A DNA stretch of 64,000 nt from positions 107,027 to 171,026 of the forward strand of contig NZ_FTMD01000011.1 of NCBI RefSeq assembly GCF_900156155.1, read 5' to 3'. The notes beneath the pieces are model-generated. The model ran no database searches, was not told the DNA's origin, and saw only the letters and a program-made list of their open reading frames with translations. A program made the position numbers and the translations under genes. This stretch comes from Aromatoleum tolulyticum (GTDB taxonomy: Bacteria; Pseudomonadota; Gammaproteobacteria; Burkholderiales; Rhodocyclaceae). Shown here piece after piece: positions 55,358-64,000 of the stretch; the first letter of the stretch is position 1; each line of letters starts with the position of its first letter.

Positions 55358-55885
55358 TCAGGTGCGCGCGGGCAGCGCGTGCCACCATGCGAGGATGTCG
55401 GCGACCTTCGGTTCGAGGAGCGTCGAATGGCCACCGGTGAAGTGCTGCCATTCGGCGAGGAAGCGCTCCCCCACCGCGGTGATGACCGGCACGCCGCTCG
55501 TCACCGCCAGCGCCATCTCGGTGCGCAGACCCGCTCCGCTCACTTCCTGCGCGCCGAACTTGTTGATGAAGACGAGCTCCGCGCCGCGTTCGAGCGCCCC
55601 GCGCACCGCGACCGCGGCATGCGCGAGCGCATCCGGATCGAGCCGGCAGGCTTCCGACCCGCTGCCCAGATCCTGCGACAGGGCGAAGCGCTCGCCGGAA
55701 GCGAGATCCTCCAGTTCCATGCCGCAGGGGTCATTGATCGTCGTCGGGATGTCGTGCTGCAGGATGCCGCCGAGCCGCACGCCAAGGCCGGCCAGCGCGT
55801 GCGCCGCCTCCAGGAGCACCGGCTCGATGTGGTCGGTGGGACGGTAGACGATGGCGGCGATCGGCAGGGGCTGGTCGATGGTCAT
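55358..55885 (-). CDS. DUF2478 family protein
   Basis: A 175-residue protein starting MTIDQPLPIAAIVYRP. It resembles DUF2478, a family sometimes next to molybdenum- or nucleoside-related genes. The middle region (ERGAELVFINKFGAQEVSG, GLRTEMALAVTSGVPVITAV) looks like the strand-and-loop part of a small P-loop-like fold, though a Walker A motif is not evident. An in-frame ATG at 55915 would extend it by 10 residues. The gene is upstream of, and probably coupled to, ykgJ. Confidence 0.7.
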   Translation of the reverse strand: MTIDQPLPIAAIVYRPTDHIEPVLLEAAHALAGLGVRLGGILQHDIPTTINDPCGMELEDLASGERFALSQDLGSGSEACRLDPDALAHAAVAVRGALERGAELVFINKFGAQEVSGAGLRTEMALAVTSGVPVITAVGERFLAEWQHFTGGHSTLLEPKVADILAWWHALPART

Positions 55886-55975
55886 TGGCGGTGGCACGCG
55901 TGGGTGATCCGACATTGTCGCACCGCATGACGTTCGGACGAAACAGGTGACGCGCGGCCCCTTGCGGGGCCTCCG

Positions 55976-56122
55976 TCAGTAGCCTCCGCCGCCGCCTCGC
56001 ATGTTGTCGCGGGACGGGGCCGATGACTGCGTGCCGTCCGTCGCGGTCGTCGCACAGCCGGTGCCGGTTGCGAGAAGGGCCGTGACGAGCGCCGCGAACA
56101 CGGCTGTCAGGAATCTTCGCAT
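55976..56122 (-). CDS. Tiny exported or lipoprotein-like peptide
   Basis: This 48-residue ORF has a strong ribosome-binding site (GGAGGA, 7 bases upstream), a basic N-terminus, one hydrophobic segment (RRFLTAVFAALVTALLATG), a cysteine in TGTGCATT that could be a weak lipobox, and a glycine-rich end (MRGGGGGY). Similar short proteins with a signal plus Gly-rich tail occur in related genomes. Function is unknown. The region 56123-56404 upstream holds a perfect 9-base inverted pair CGTTCCGCC/GGCGGAACG and no other gene I can support. Confidence 0.55.
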   Translation of the reverse strand: MRRFLTAVFAALVTALLATGTGCATTATDGTQSSAPSRDNMRGGGGGY

Positions 56123-56404
56123 CGCGGGATCCTCCATCGACCGTTCCGCCGCCCCCCGCAGGTGCGGACGGTGCTGGCGGAACGTAGAGGTTGGAGGGGG
56201 CGAGGGGTGCGAAGTTCGACCCGTCGTGGAGCTTGCCGGCCGAGGCGCCGTGGCCGCAAGATGCGAAGGGTGCGTCCGCACGCCGGTTCTACCGCACGGG
56301 GAAGTTGCTTTCGAGATTGCCCCGAAAGATTGCGTGCCGGCGTCGTGAACATTGACGCAGATAATTCCCGACTGCCCCGGCTCGGAATAGCCCGAGGAGT
56401 TTCC

Positions 56405-56878
56405 ATGTACCGCATCGGCCTGATCTCCGACACCCACGGGCTGCTGCGTCCCGAGGCGGTGGATTTCCTCGACGGCTGCGACCGCATCATCCATGCGGGG
56501 GATATCGGCGCGCCGGCAATCCTCGACGCCCTTGCGCGCGTTGCGCCGCTGACGGTCGTGCGTGGGAACAATGACGGGGGCGCGTGGGCCGGGCGAGTGC
56601 GCGAAACGGAGGATCTGCGTGTCGGGGACGTCGCGATCCATGTGATCCACGACCTCGCCGAACTCGCGCTCGATCCCGCCGCGGCGGGGATCCGCGTGGT
56701 GGTCTGCGGTCACTCGCACAAGCCGCGCGTGGAGGAGCGCGACGGCGTGCTTTACGTGAATCCGGGCAGTGCCGGCCCGCGCCGCTTCACGCTGCCGGTC
56801 GCGGTGGGGGAGCTGCTCGTGTCGGGCGGCGACGTGTCGGCGCGTATCGTCGAGCTGCCGGTGCCGAAGACGCGCTGA
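56405..56878 (+). CDS. YfcE-type metallophosphoesterase
   Basis: The 157-residue calcineurin-like phosphodiesterase has all metal motifs: LISDTHG (residues 6-12), IIHAGDIG, VRGNNDG, VICGHSHKPRV-like CGHSHKP and LYVNPGSAGPRR. YfcE-like enzymes hydrolyse phosphodiesters with Mn2+ in vitro; the natural substrate is unknown. The start at ATG 56405 matches the family. It is convergent with thiC. Confidence 0.92.
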   Translation: MYRIGLISDTHGLLRPEAVDFLDGCDRIIHAGDIGAPAILDALARVAPLTVVRGNNDGGAWAGRVRETEDLRVGDVAIHVIHDLAELALDPAAAGIRVVVCGHSHKPRVEERDGVLYVNPGSAGPRRFTLPVAVGELLVSGGDVSARIVELPVPKTR

Positions 56879-56880
56879 GG

Positions 56881-56910
56881 CAAGAAAACGGGCCGCACTG
56901 GGCGGCCCGT
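56881..56910 (-). terminator. Terminator downstream of thiC (leftward)
   Basis: On the minus strand, after thiC ends at 56938, a 9-bp stem (ACGGGCCGC/GCGGCCCGT, 56888-56896 with 56902-56910) is followed by TTTTCTTG. There is no T-run on the plus strand, so it serves thiC rather than the phosphoesterase. Confidence 0.75.
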
Positions 56911-56937
56911 CGGCGTTGCCTGCGTCGAGCGGCAGCG

Positions 56938-59010
<2,073 letters not shown>

Positions 59011-59170
59011 GTAAGTTGCGACACGTTACGCCAAAGCTTGGTGCGTGTAAATCACCAAAAAACGGGACGTGACGTTCGATTACTGAGATATTCGTCGGAA
59101 AGCGGCGCCGGGTCGTGATTGCGGTCGCAAGGGTGCCGTCGCCGCTTCGCGCGGAGGCGGGCGGTGCACA

Positions 59171-60010
59171 TCAGGCGCCCGGCCACCAGCGGTGAAAATG
59201 ATGCACCGGCCCGTGCCCCTTGCCGACCGACAGCGCGCCGGACGTGGCGATCGCCCGCAGCAGGTAGTCGCGCGCATCACGCACCGCCGCCTCCACGGGC
59301 CGCAGGCCTCCCGCATGCTGCGGCAGCAGTGCGGCGACCGCCGACGACAGCGTGCACCCGGTGCCGTGGGTGTTCTTCGTCTCGATGCGCGGCGACGGCA
59401 GCTCGATCATGCGGTCGCCGTCGAAGAGCAGGTCGACGACCTCGTTGCCGGGCAGGTGACCGCCCTTCAGCAGCACCCAGCGCTCGGACGACAGCGGCAG
59501 CATCTCGCGCAAGCGCTCGGCGGCACGGTACATCTCCTTCACCGTCTCGGGCGGGCGCTGCTCGAGCAGCACGCCGGCCTCCGGCAGGTTGGGCGTGATC
59601 ATGAAACTGCGCGGCAGCAGCGCCTCGATCAGCATCGCGACGGCGCTGCGCGCGAGCAGGTGATCGCCGCTCTTCGCGACCATCACCGGATCGCACACGA
59701 CGAAGGGCGCGTCGAAATGCGCGAGCCGGTCCGCAACCGTCGCGACGATCTCGGCGCTGCCGAGCATGCCGAGCTTCACCGCATGGATCGCGACATCGGC
59801 GAACAGCGTGTCGATCTGCAAGCGCAGGAAATCCGTCGGCGGCACATGCACGCCGGTCACCGCCTGCGTGTTCTGCGCGGTCAATGCCGCAACGACGCCG
59901 CAGCCGTAGGCGCCGAGCGCGGAGAAGGTCTTGATGTCGGCGAACACGCCGGCACCGCCGGACGGGTCGACGCCGGCGATGCTGACGACGTTGGGGATCT
60001 GGCGCGGCAC
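59171..60010 (-). CDS. thiD: Hydroxymethylpyrimidine (phosphate) kinase ThiD
   Basis: The 279-residue ribokinase-fold enzyme phosphorylates HMP and HMP-P. It has the complete motifs SIAGVDPSGGAG, KLGMLGSAE, CDPVMVAKSGD, NLPEAGVLL and KNTHGTGCTLSSAVAA with the catalytic Cys. It starts at GTG 60010 after a GAGGT ribosome-binding site. It lies upstream of the thiC leader in the same direction but about 160 bases away. It is the catalytic counterpart to the divergent ThiD-like protein at 42581. Confidence 0.95.
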   Translation of the reverse strand: MPRQIPNVVSIAGVDPSGGAGVFADIKTFSALGAYGCGVVAALTAQNTQAVTGVHVPPTDFLRLQIDTLFADVAIHAVKLGMLGSAEIVATVADRLAHFDAPFVVCDPVMVAKSGDHLLARSAVAMLIEALLPRSFMITPNLPEAGVLLEQRPPETVKEMYRAAERLREMLPLSSERWVLLKGGHLPGNEVVDLLFDGDRMIELPSPRIETKNTHGTGCTLSSAVAALLPQHAGGLRPVEAAVRDARDYLLRAIATSGALSVGKGHGPVHHFHRWWPGA

Positions 60011-60087
60011 GGTTTACCTCGAAACGGGAGAGCAGGCGGACGACGCTACCGAAACGTCTCCGCCGTGGCAAGCCGTCCCGCCCAGCG

Positions 60088-60666
60088 TCAGTCCAGGCCG
60101 ATGCCGATCAGCGCCGCGACGCCGAGCACCGCGAAGATCGACGCCGCCACACCGTGGATCAAGCGAATCGGCAGGCGCTTGGCGATGCCATTGCCGGCGA
60201 GCACGGCCGGCACGTTCGCGATCATCATGCCCAGCGTCGTGCCGGTGACCACCGCGACGAAGGTGCCGTACTGGGCGGCCAGCGCGACGGTCGCGATCTG
60301 CGTCTTGTCGCCCATCTCGGCGAGGAAGAAGGCCACGACCGTGGTCGCGAACACGCCGAACTTCGGCACCGTGATCTCGTCCTCGTCGAGCTTGTCGGGG
60401 ATCATCATCCACACCGCCATCGCGATGAAGGACAGGCCCAGCACCCAGCGCAGCACGTCCGGCCCGAGCACGGTCGTGACCCAGGTGCCGACCGCACCTG
60501 CGAAGGCATGGTTGGCGATCGTCGCGACGAGGATGCCGGCGATGATCGGCCACGGCTTGCGGAAGCGCGCGGCGAGCATGAAGGCGAGCAGCTGCGTCTT
60601 GTCGCCGATTTCGGCGAGCGCGACGATGCCGGTGGAAACGGAAAATGCTTCGAGAGGCAGGTTCAT
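60088..60666 (-). CDS. GDT1/UPF0016 (TMEM165) family manganese exporter
   Basis: The 192-residue membrane protein has two homologous halves, each with the signature E-x-G-D-K-T: AEIGDKTQLLAFMLAARF near the N-terminus and AEMGDKTQIATVALAAQY in the second half. Members transport Mn2+ or Ca2+; bacterial ones such as MneA export manganese. The preceding yybP-ykoY riboswitch supports a manganese role. ATG 60666 follows a GGAG ribosome-binding site; the longer frame runs into the riboswitch. Confidence 0.92.
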   Translation of the reverse strand: MNLPLEAFSVSTGIVALAEIGDKTQLLAFMLAARFRKPWPIIAGILVATIANHAFAGAVGTWVTTVLGPDVLRWVLGLSFIAMAVWMMIPDKLDEDEITVPKFGVFATTVVAFFLAEMGDKTQIATVALAAQYGTFVAVVTGTTLGMMIANVPAVLAGNGIAKRLPIRLIHGVAASIFAVLGVAALIGIGLD

Positions 60667-60843
60667 CAGGTTCTCCGGGCCGGCGCATGACCGATGACCG
60701 CACGCCTCCCCGGCCCGAACAATCGGAGAGCATGCGGTCAAAAGTCTCGCCAGGTCCGAGGACTGACAACGCCATGCCCGGATGGGCAAGTTTGTTGACG
60801 TGGTCCCTCCGAGGGGTTCGGAGGCGGCTACTCCCTAATGACG
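60667..60843 (-). promoter_or_regulatory. yybP-ykoY (manganese) riboswitch
   Basis: On the minus strand the leader contains the conserved GGGAGTAGC near its 5' end (about 60829-60837) and CTGGCGAGACTTTTGACC (about 60734-60751), the hallmarks of the yybP-ykoY aptamer. Downstream, CCGGCCCG and CGGGCCGG (60710-60717 with 60676-60683) form a hairpin that hides the GGAG ribosome-binding site of the exporter gene, a plausible translational switch. Mn2+ binding should turn the gene on. Confidence 0.92.
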
Positions 60844-60997
60844 GCGCGGATTGTAACCGCACGCAGGTGATGAAGGGAAGGGCGGCGCGCAGATGACGCT
60901 AAAGATTCGCGGATTGCTGCCGAAGACTTCCGCATGGAGGATCCGGCCGTGGCCGGGTCCGGTCAGCATTGCCTTGTCTGTTGTCTTCCCGCCCGCC

Positions 60998-62398
60998 ATG
61001 ACTGCTCGCCTTCCCGTCCGTTGCGCACTGCTCGCAGCCCTGCTGCTGCCGGGTTTCGTCTCGGCCGAGCAGACCTGGGACATGGTCGTGCGCGACCGCG
61101 AGCGCACGGTCGAGATCGACCGTTCCAGCGTGATCCAGTCCGACGGCGGGCAGAAGGTCGCGTGGGCGCGCATCGTCCTCTCGCCCGAACGTGCCGCGAT
61201 CGAGGGCTACGCGTCGGTGAAGGCGATGAACCGCTACGATTGCTACAACCGCAGCTTCTTCACGCTCAAGCGCGTGTATATGGACGAGCGCCACGTCGTG
61301 CTGCGCGAGGAGGGAGGTCTCGACGAGAGCCCGGTGCTGGCGGCACGCAACAGCGTGGACGAACGCCTGTGGCAGGAAGTGTGCAAACCCCCCTCGGTCT
61401 CCGAGCTGAAGAAGATTGCGCGCGACGTGACGGCGATCGCCGAGGCTGCGAATGCCGACGCCGGCGTCACCCCGCTGGTCCCGTTGAGCCGGTCGGCCGC
61501 GGTGCCGACCGATACCCCGGCGCGCGAGACCGAGCGCATCGCGCGTCGGGCGCGGAGCAAGGTGGCGGCACCCGAGGCGCAATCCACCCCGGCGGCATCG
61601 TCGCCGTCCGTGAAGACGGCATCGTCGCCCGGCCGCAGTGCGGCACCCGCCCGCGAGACGGTCGCTTCGCTCGCACCCACGCCGTCCCGGGCGCCGTCCG
61701 TCCCCGACTTCGCGTGGCGGCGTCCCGAATGGAGCTACGAAGGCGACACGGGGCCGGACAAATGGGCCTCGCTGCGCCCGGAATGGGCTGTCTGCGCCCA
61801 AGGCAAGCGCCAGTCGCCGATAGACCTGCGCAACGGCATCGCGGTCGATCTCGAAGCGCCGCGCTTCGATTACCGCGACACCGGCTTCCGTATCGCCGAT
61901 ACAGGCCGCACGCTACGCGTGCACGTGGGGGCAGGCATGGGCGTCGTGCTGCGCAGCCAGCGTTACGAACTCGAATTCTTCGAATTCCACCGTCCCTCGG
62001 TCGAGCGCGTCGGCGGCCAGGCCTCCGACATGGTCGTGCATTTCCATCACCGCGACGCCGCCGGCAACATCGCGATCGTCGCCGTGCTGCTCGAAAGCGG
62101 CGACCGTCCGCACCCGCTGATCCAGAACCTGTGGAACAACCTGCCGCTCGAGCGCGGCACGGACTACACGCCGACGGTAACGATAGACCCGGCGGGCCTG
62201 CTGCCCGCGTCCTCCTCGCACTACCTCTTCATGGGCTCGCTCGAATCCCCTCCTTGCACCGAAGGCGTGCTGTGGGCGGTGATGAAGGAGCCGCTCCACC
62301 TCTCGTCCGACCAGCTCGCAATCTTCGCCCGCCTTTACGCCCGCAATGGCCGCCCGATCCAGCCGCACAATGGCCGGTTGATCCTCGAGTCGCGCTGA
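60998..62398 (+). CDS. Alpha-carbonic-anhydrase-like periplasmic protein with surface-adhesin-E-like N-terminal domain
   Basis: The 466-residue protein starts at ATG 60998 with a signal peptide (MTARLPVRCALLAALLLPGFVSA). An N-terminal domain (about 24-160, with CYNRSFFTLKRVYMDE) resembles the surface-adhesin protein E fold. A Ser/Pro/Ala linker follows, then an alpha-carbonic-anhydrase domain (about 260-466; WSYEGDTGPDKW, KRQSPIDLRNG, SHYLFMGSLESPPCTEGVLW). The zinc-ligand strand reads EFFEFHRPSVERV, with Glu (E329) where the first His ligand is expected; H331 and H348 remain, and the usual Glu after S334 is Val. It may be inactive or bind metal differently. Confidence 0.85.
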   Translation: MTARLPVRCALLAALLLPGFVSAEQTWDMVVRDRERTVEIDRSSVIQSDGGQKVAWARIVLSPERAAIEGYASVKAMNRYDCYNRSFFTLKRVYMDERHVVLREEGGLDESPVLAARNSVDERLWQEVCKPPSVSELKKIARDVTAIAEAANADAGVTPLVPLSRSAAVPTDTPARETERIARRARSKVAAPEAQSTPAASSPSVKTASSPGRSAAPARETVASLAPTPSRAPSVPDFAWRRPEWSYEGDTGPDKWASLRPEWAVCAQGKRQSPIDLRNGIAVDLEAPRFDYRDTGFRIADTGRTLRVHVGAGMGVVLRSQRYELEFFEFHRPSVERVGGQASDMVVHFHHRDAAGNIAIVAVLLESGDRPHPLIQNLWNNLPLERGTDYTPTVTIDPAGLLPASSSHYLFMGSLESPPCTEGVLWAVMKEPLHLSSDQLAIFARLYARNGRPIQPHNGRLILESR

Positions 62399-62464
62399 CT
62401 TCAAACGCCCTGAAGGAGAAGGCCTTTCACCGCGTCTCCTGCCTGATGCCGGACACCCCCCTCG

Positions 62465-63172
62465 CTACTCTTCGTCCTTGCGAGGCGGTGGATTGAGCGA
62501 GGTATCACAGGTGAAGCGGTCCTGGCCGGAAGGGGTTTTTACGTTGGGGACTGAGGCAACGTCTTCCCAGTTGAAAACACCGTCCTTACGGTCACTCAGG
62601 CTCGTTCCTCTCGGCCGTTGGTCGGGTGTGCCGTCGAGCCGGTAGCGGGAATAGTGATGTCGATGTGAGGCAATGACGTAGATGAGTCCTTCGGCGGTGA
62701 CACGCACCTCGGTGGCTTCGATCTCTTTTCCGGCTGTTTTATCGCGCAGCCCCCAATGACTGCCGCCGAAGCGTTCCGACGAGAAGACATCCCAAGTCTT
62801 TCCTCCGTCATTCGAGAAGTCAATTGTGAGATAGCAACCCTTGTCTTCGCATCCGAAATTTGGGATGGCGATGCGGTCCTCGCCTGGTTCGATGACATAG
62901 CGACCAAACCAGGGCGCGGTCCAGCCCAACTTCACGTGCTGGTTCTTGCGGTCGTCATGCCAATACAGGTAGCCATGGCGGTCGCAGTGCTGGTAGGCCT
63001 CGGTGGTGATGTAGCGATACTGGTCGATACGGTAGATGACCTGGCGCGGCCCGTCGTAGCGGGGAATTTCGTTCAAGGGCATTGCGCCGGCGCCGGTGGC
63101 GATGGAGGCGATGGTTCCGCATCCGGATAGGGTGGCGAGGGCGGCCAGGGCGGCAGGGAGAAGGACTTTCAT
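62465..63172 (-). CDS. Lipoprotein, possibly Tli3-like (type VI immunity) family
   Basis: The 235-residue protein has a lipoprotein signal (MKVLLPAALAALATLSGCGT, lipobox LSGC). The mature part contains VIYRIDQYRYITTEAYQHCDRHGYLYWHDD and ends RFTCDTSLNPPP. It resembles lipoproteins labelled T6SS immunity Tli3-like; I am not sure of that, and no effector is visible. The start at 63172 is chosen for the signal. A second, very similar protein is partly present at the right edge, so the gene is duplicated in tandem. Confidence 0.6.
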   Translation of the reverse strand: MKVLLPAALAALATLSGCGTIASIATGAGAMPLNEIPRYDGPRQVIYRIDQYRYITTEAYQHCDRHGYLYWHDDRKNQHVKLGWTAPWFGRYVIEPGEDRIAIPNFGCEDKGCYLTIDFSNDGGKTWDVFSSERFGGSHWGLRDKTAGKEIEATEVRVTAEGLIYVIASHRHHYSRYRLDGTPDQRPRGTSLSDRKDGVFNWEDVASVPNVKTPSGQDRFTCDTSLNPPPRKDEE

Positions 63173-63261
63173 GCGAACTGCAATTCCTTCGTGAGGTGCT
63201 GCTTCCACATCGCGGTCGTATGTTCGTGCTGGCGGCGCAGCGTGTCGGCAGTTTCTGCAAA

Positions 63262-63415
63262 AATCGAGTCTGACCCCATTTCTCCTTCCGACCTGACCGC
63301 CATTTCCCCAGACCACGTCAAGCTGTCAAGTCGACTCGGCATCGCGCATACAAGCCGGCATGATGGCAAAGACATCGCTTAACTTAACGGCATTGGGTCT
63401 GTCCCCTATTTCGCT
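63262..63415. repeat. Scar-like short repeats (GTCTGACCCC / GTCTGTCCCC)
   Basis: Two similar short strings, GAGTCTGACCCCATTTCT at about 63267-63284 and GGGTCTGTCCCCTATTTC near 63396-63412, the second preceded by CTTAACTTAACGGCATT. Such strings are often found at edges of mobile-element or REP-associated transposase remnants in betaproteobacteria. No transposase frame is present here. Confidence 0.5.
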
Positions 63416-63552
63416 ACCAAGCCGGTCGGGATGGGCACGGGCCTGGGGCTGGCAATCAGCTACGGAATCGTCGAGCGCCACGGCGCCTGACGGCGGAAAA
63501 CCATGCGGAGGGTGGCGCGGTGTTCGTGGTGGAGATGCCGCTGGCAACCTGA
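63407..63552 (+). pseudogene. Relic of a sensor histidine kinase C-terminus
   Basis: From about 63407 the plus strand encodes [20 protein letters not shown] and then ERHGA, ending at a stop at 63488-63490. This is the ATP-lid/G2 box of a histidine kinase. Slightly downstream in another frame, AEGGAVFVVEMPLAT followed by a stop at 63550-63552 matches the usual end of such a kinase. The rest of the gene is gone. The two pieces are out of frame with each other. Confidence 0.8.
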
Positions 63553-63681
63553 ACTCGAGCGTCATTCCGCTCGGGATCCCATTCGCGCTGCGACCATTTG
63601 TCGCGTTCGCACTCAGGGAGGCGACGCACATCTTGCGCGTTGCTGCGCCCGGCATGACCTGCCCACCGATGCCCGGGAAGT

Positions 63682-64000
63682 TCATTCATCGTCCGTGCGG
63701 GCCGGAGGATTGAGCGAGGAATCACAGGTGAAGCGCTCCTGGCCCGAAGGGGTTTTGACTTCGGGTACCGAGGCAACGTCTTCCCAGTTGTAAACGCCGT
63801 CCTCACGGTCTCTCAGGCTTGTTCCTCTCGGCCGTTGGTCGGGCGTGCCGTCCAGCTTGTACCGGTAATAGTGGTGTCGATGAGCGGGGATGACGTAGAT
63901 CAGGCCGTCGGCGGTGACGCGCACTTCCGTACCCTCGATTTTATCTCGTGCGGAGGAGTCGTTGGTGCCCCACGGGTCGTCACTATATTTCTCGGAGGTA
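63682..64000 (-). CDS. Second copy of the Tli3-like lipoprotein, cut by window edge
   Basis: The C-terminal 105 residues are present and the frame continues open off the right edge. Residues such as LIYVIPAHRHHYYRYKLDGT and TPDQRPRGTSL match the corresponding part of the protein at 62465-63172 almost word for word, with scattered substitutions (for example RFTCDSSLNPPARTDDE against RFTCDTSLNPPPRKDEE). The part closer to the edge (YSDDPWGTNDSSARDK) differs more. The N-terminus and lipobox lie outside. Confidence 0.75.
   Translation of the reverse strand, partial: TSEKYSDDPWGTNDSSARDKIEGTEVRVTADGLIYVIPAHRHHYYRYKLDGTPDQRPRGTSLRDREDGVYNWEDVASVPEVKTPSGQERFTCDSSLNPPARTDDE

Noticed and set aside
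63262..63415. Insertion sequence
   Set aside because: Only short scar-like strings are present; there is no transposase frame and no matching terminal inverted repeats.

Overview
The window looks like a chromosome segment of a high-GC betaproteobacterium of the Rhodocyclales type (Azoarcus, Aromatoleum or Thauera relatives). That placement is inferred from gene order and protein character, not from a database search. Supporting features are zapA followed by 6S RNA, a pilG-H-I-J-L chemosensory cluster, pilT-pilU next to yggS-proC-yggT, a yqgE-ruvX-pyrR-pyrB-pyrX operon, a Lap-type adhesin secretion and retention system, and very GC-rich third codon positions. Most of the window is core genome. 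Coding density is high, with many 4-base ATGA overlaps.

Layout. 1-1836: end of zapA, 6S RNA with its terminator, a TauE/SafE exporter and a LysE exporter. 1861-5639: a REP-like inverted repeat, then the leftward zinc regulon zur, small His-rich membrane protein, znuC, znuB, znuA, with a near-perfect palindrome just upstream of zur, and a PilZ protein. 5972-14851: a Lap module made of lapB-lapC, an atypical LuxR-type regulator and a small conserved protein, convergent with lapG-lapD, then lapE; the large adhesin itself is not here. 15001-21965: queF, an exported protein, a small cytochrome c, an HDOD protein, a ferredoxin-reductase-like flavoprotein, an epimerase-like protein, hemJ and an RlmL-like methyltransferase. 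22148-32294: pilU, pilT, yggS-proC-yggT-DUF167, the pyrimidine operon and a photolyase. 32346-42178: the Pil-Chp chemosensory operon, including a 2100-residue PilL/ChpA kinase.

42581-54986: a divergent ThiD-like protein with thiE, then hemL, REP-like hairpins, mgtE, an rnb-tonB-aroE-mtgA operon, an rarD-methyltransferase-esterase operon and uppP. 55097-60666: YkgJ and DUF2478 proteins, a tiny exported protein, a phosphodiesterase, thiC under a TPP riboswitch, thiD, and a GDT1/UPF0016-type manganese exporter under a yybP-ykoY (Mn) riboswitch. 60998-64000: a two-domain periplasmic carbonic-anhydrase-like protein that seems to lack a zinc ligand, then two paralogous lipoproteins separated by the relic of a histidine kinase and short scar-like sequences.

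Themes. Surface attachment and motility dominate: c-di-GMP effectors (PilZ, LapD), adhesin cleavage (LapG), type I secretion (LapBCE), twitching motors (PilT/PilU) and Pil-Chp signalling. Metal homeostasis is the second theme: zinc by Zur/Znu, magnesium by MgtE and manganese by riboswitch. Several proteins look like catalytically impaired members of enzyme or receiver families: PyrX, LapD, the Lap-linked LuxR regulator, the ThiD-like protein and the carbonic-anhydrase-like protein. The least explained stretch is the last 1.5 kb, which looks like accessory DNA.
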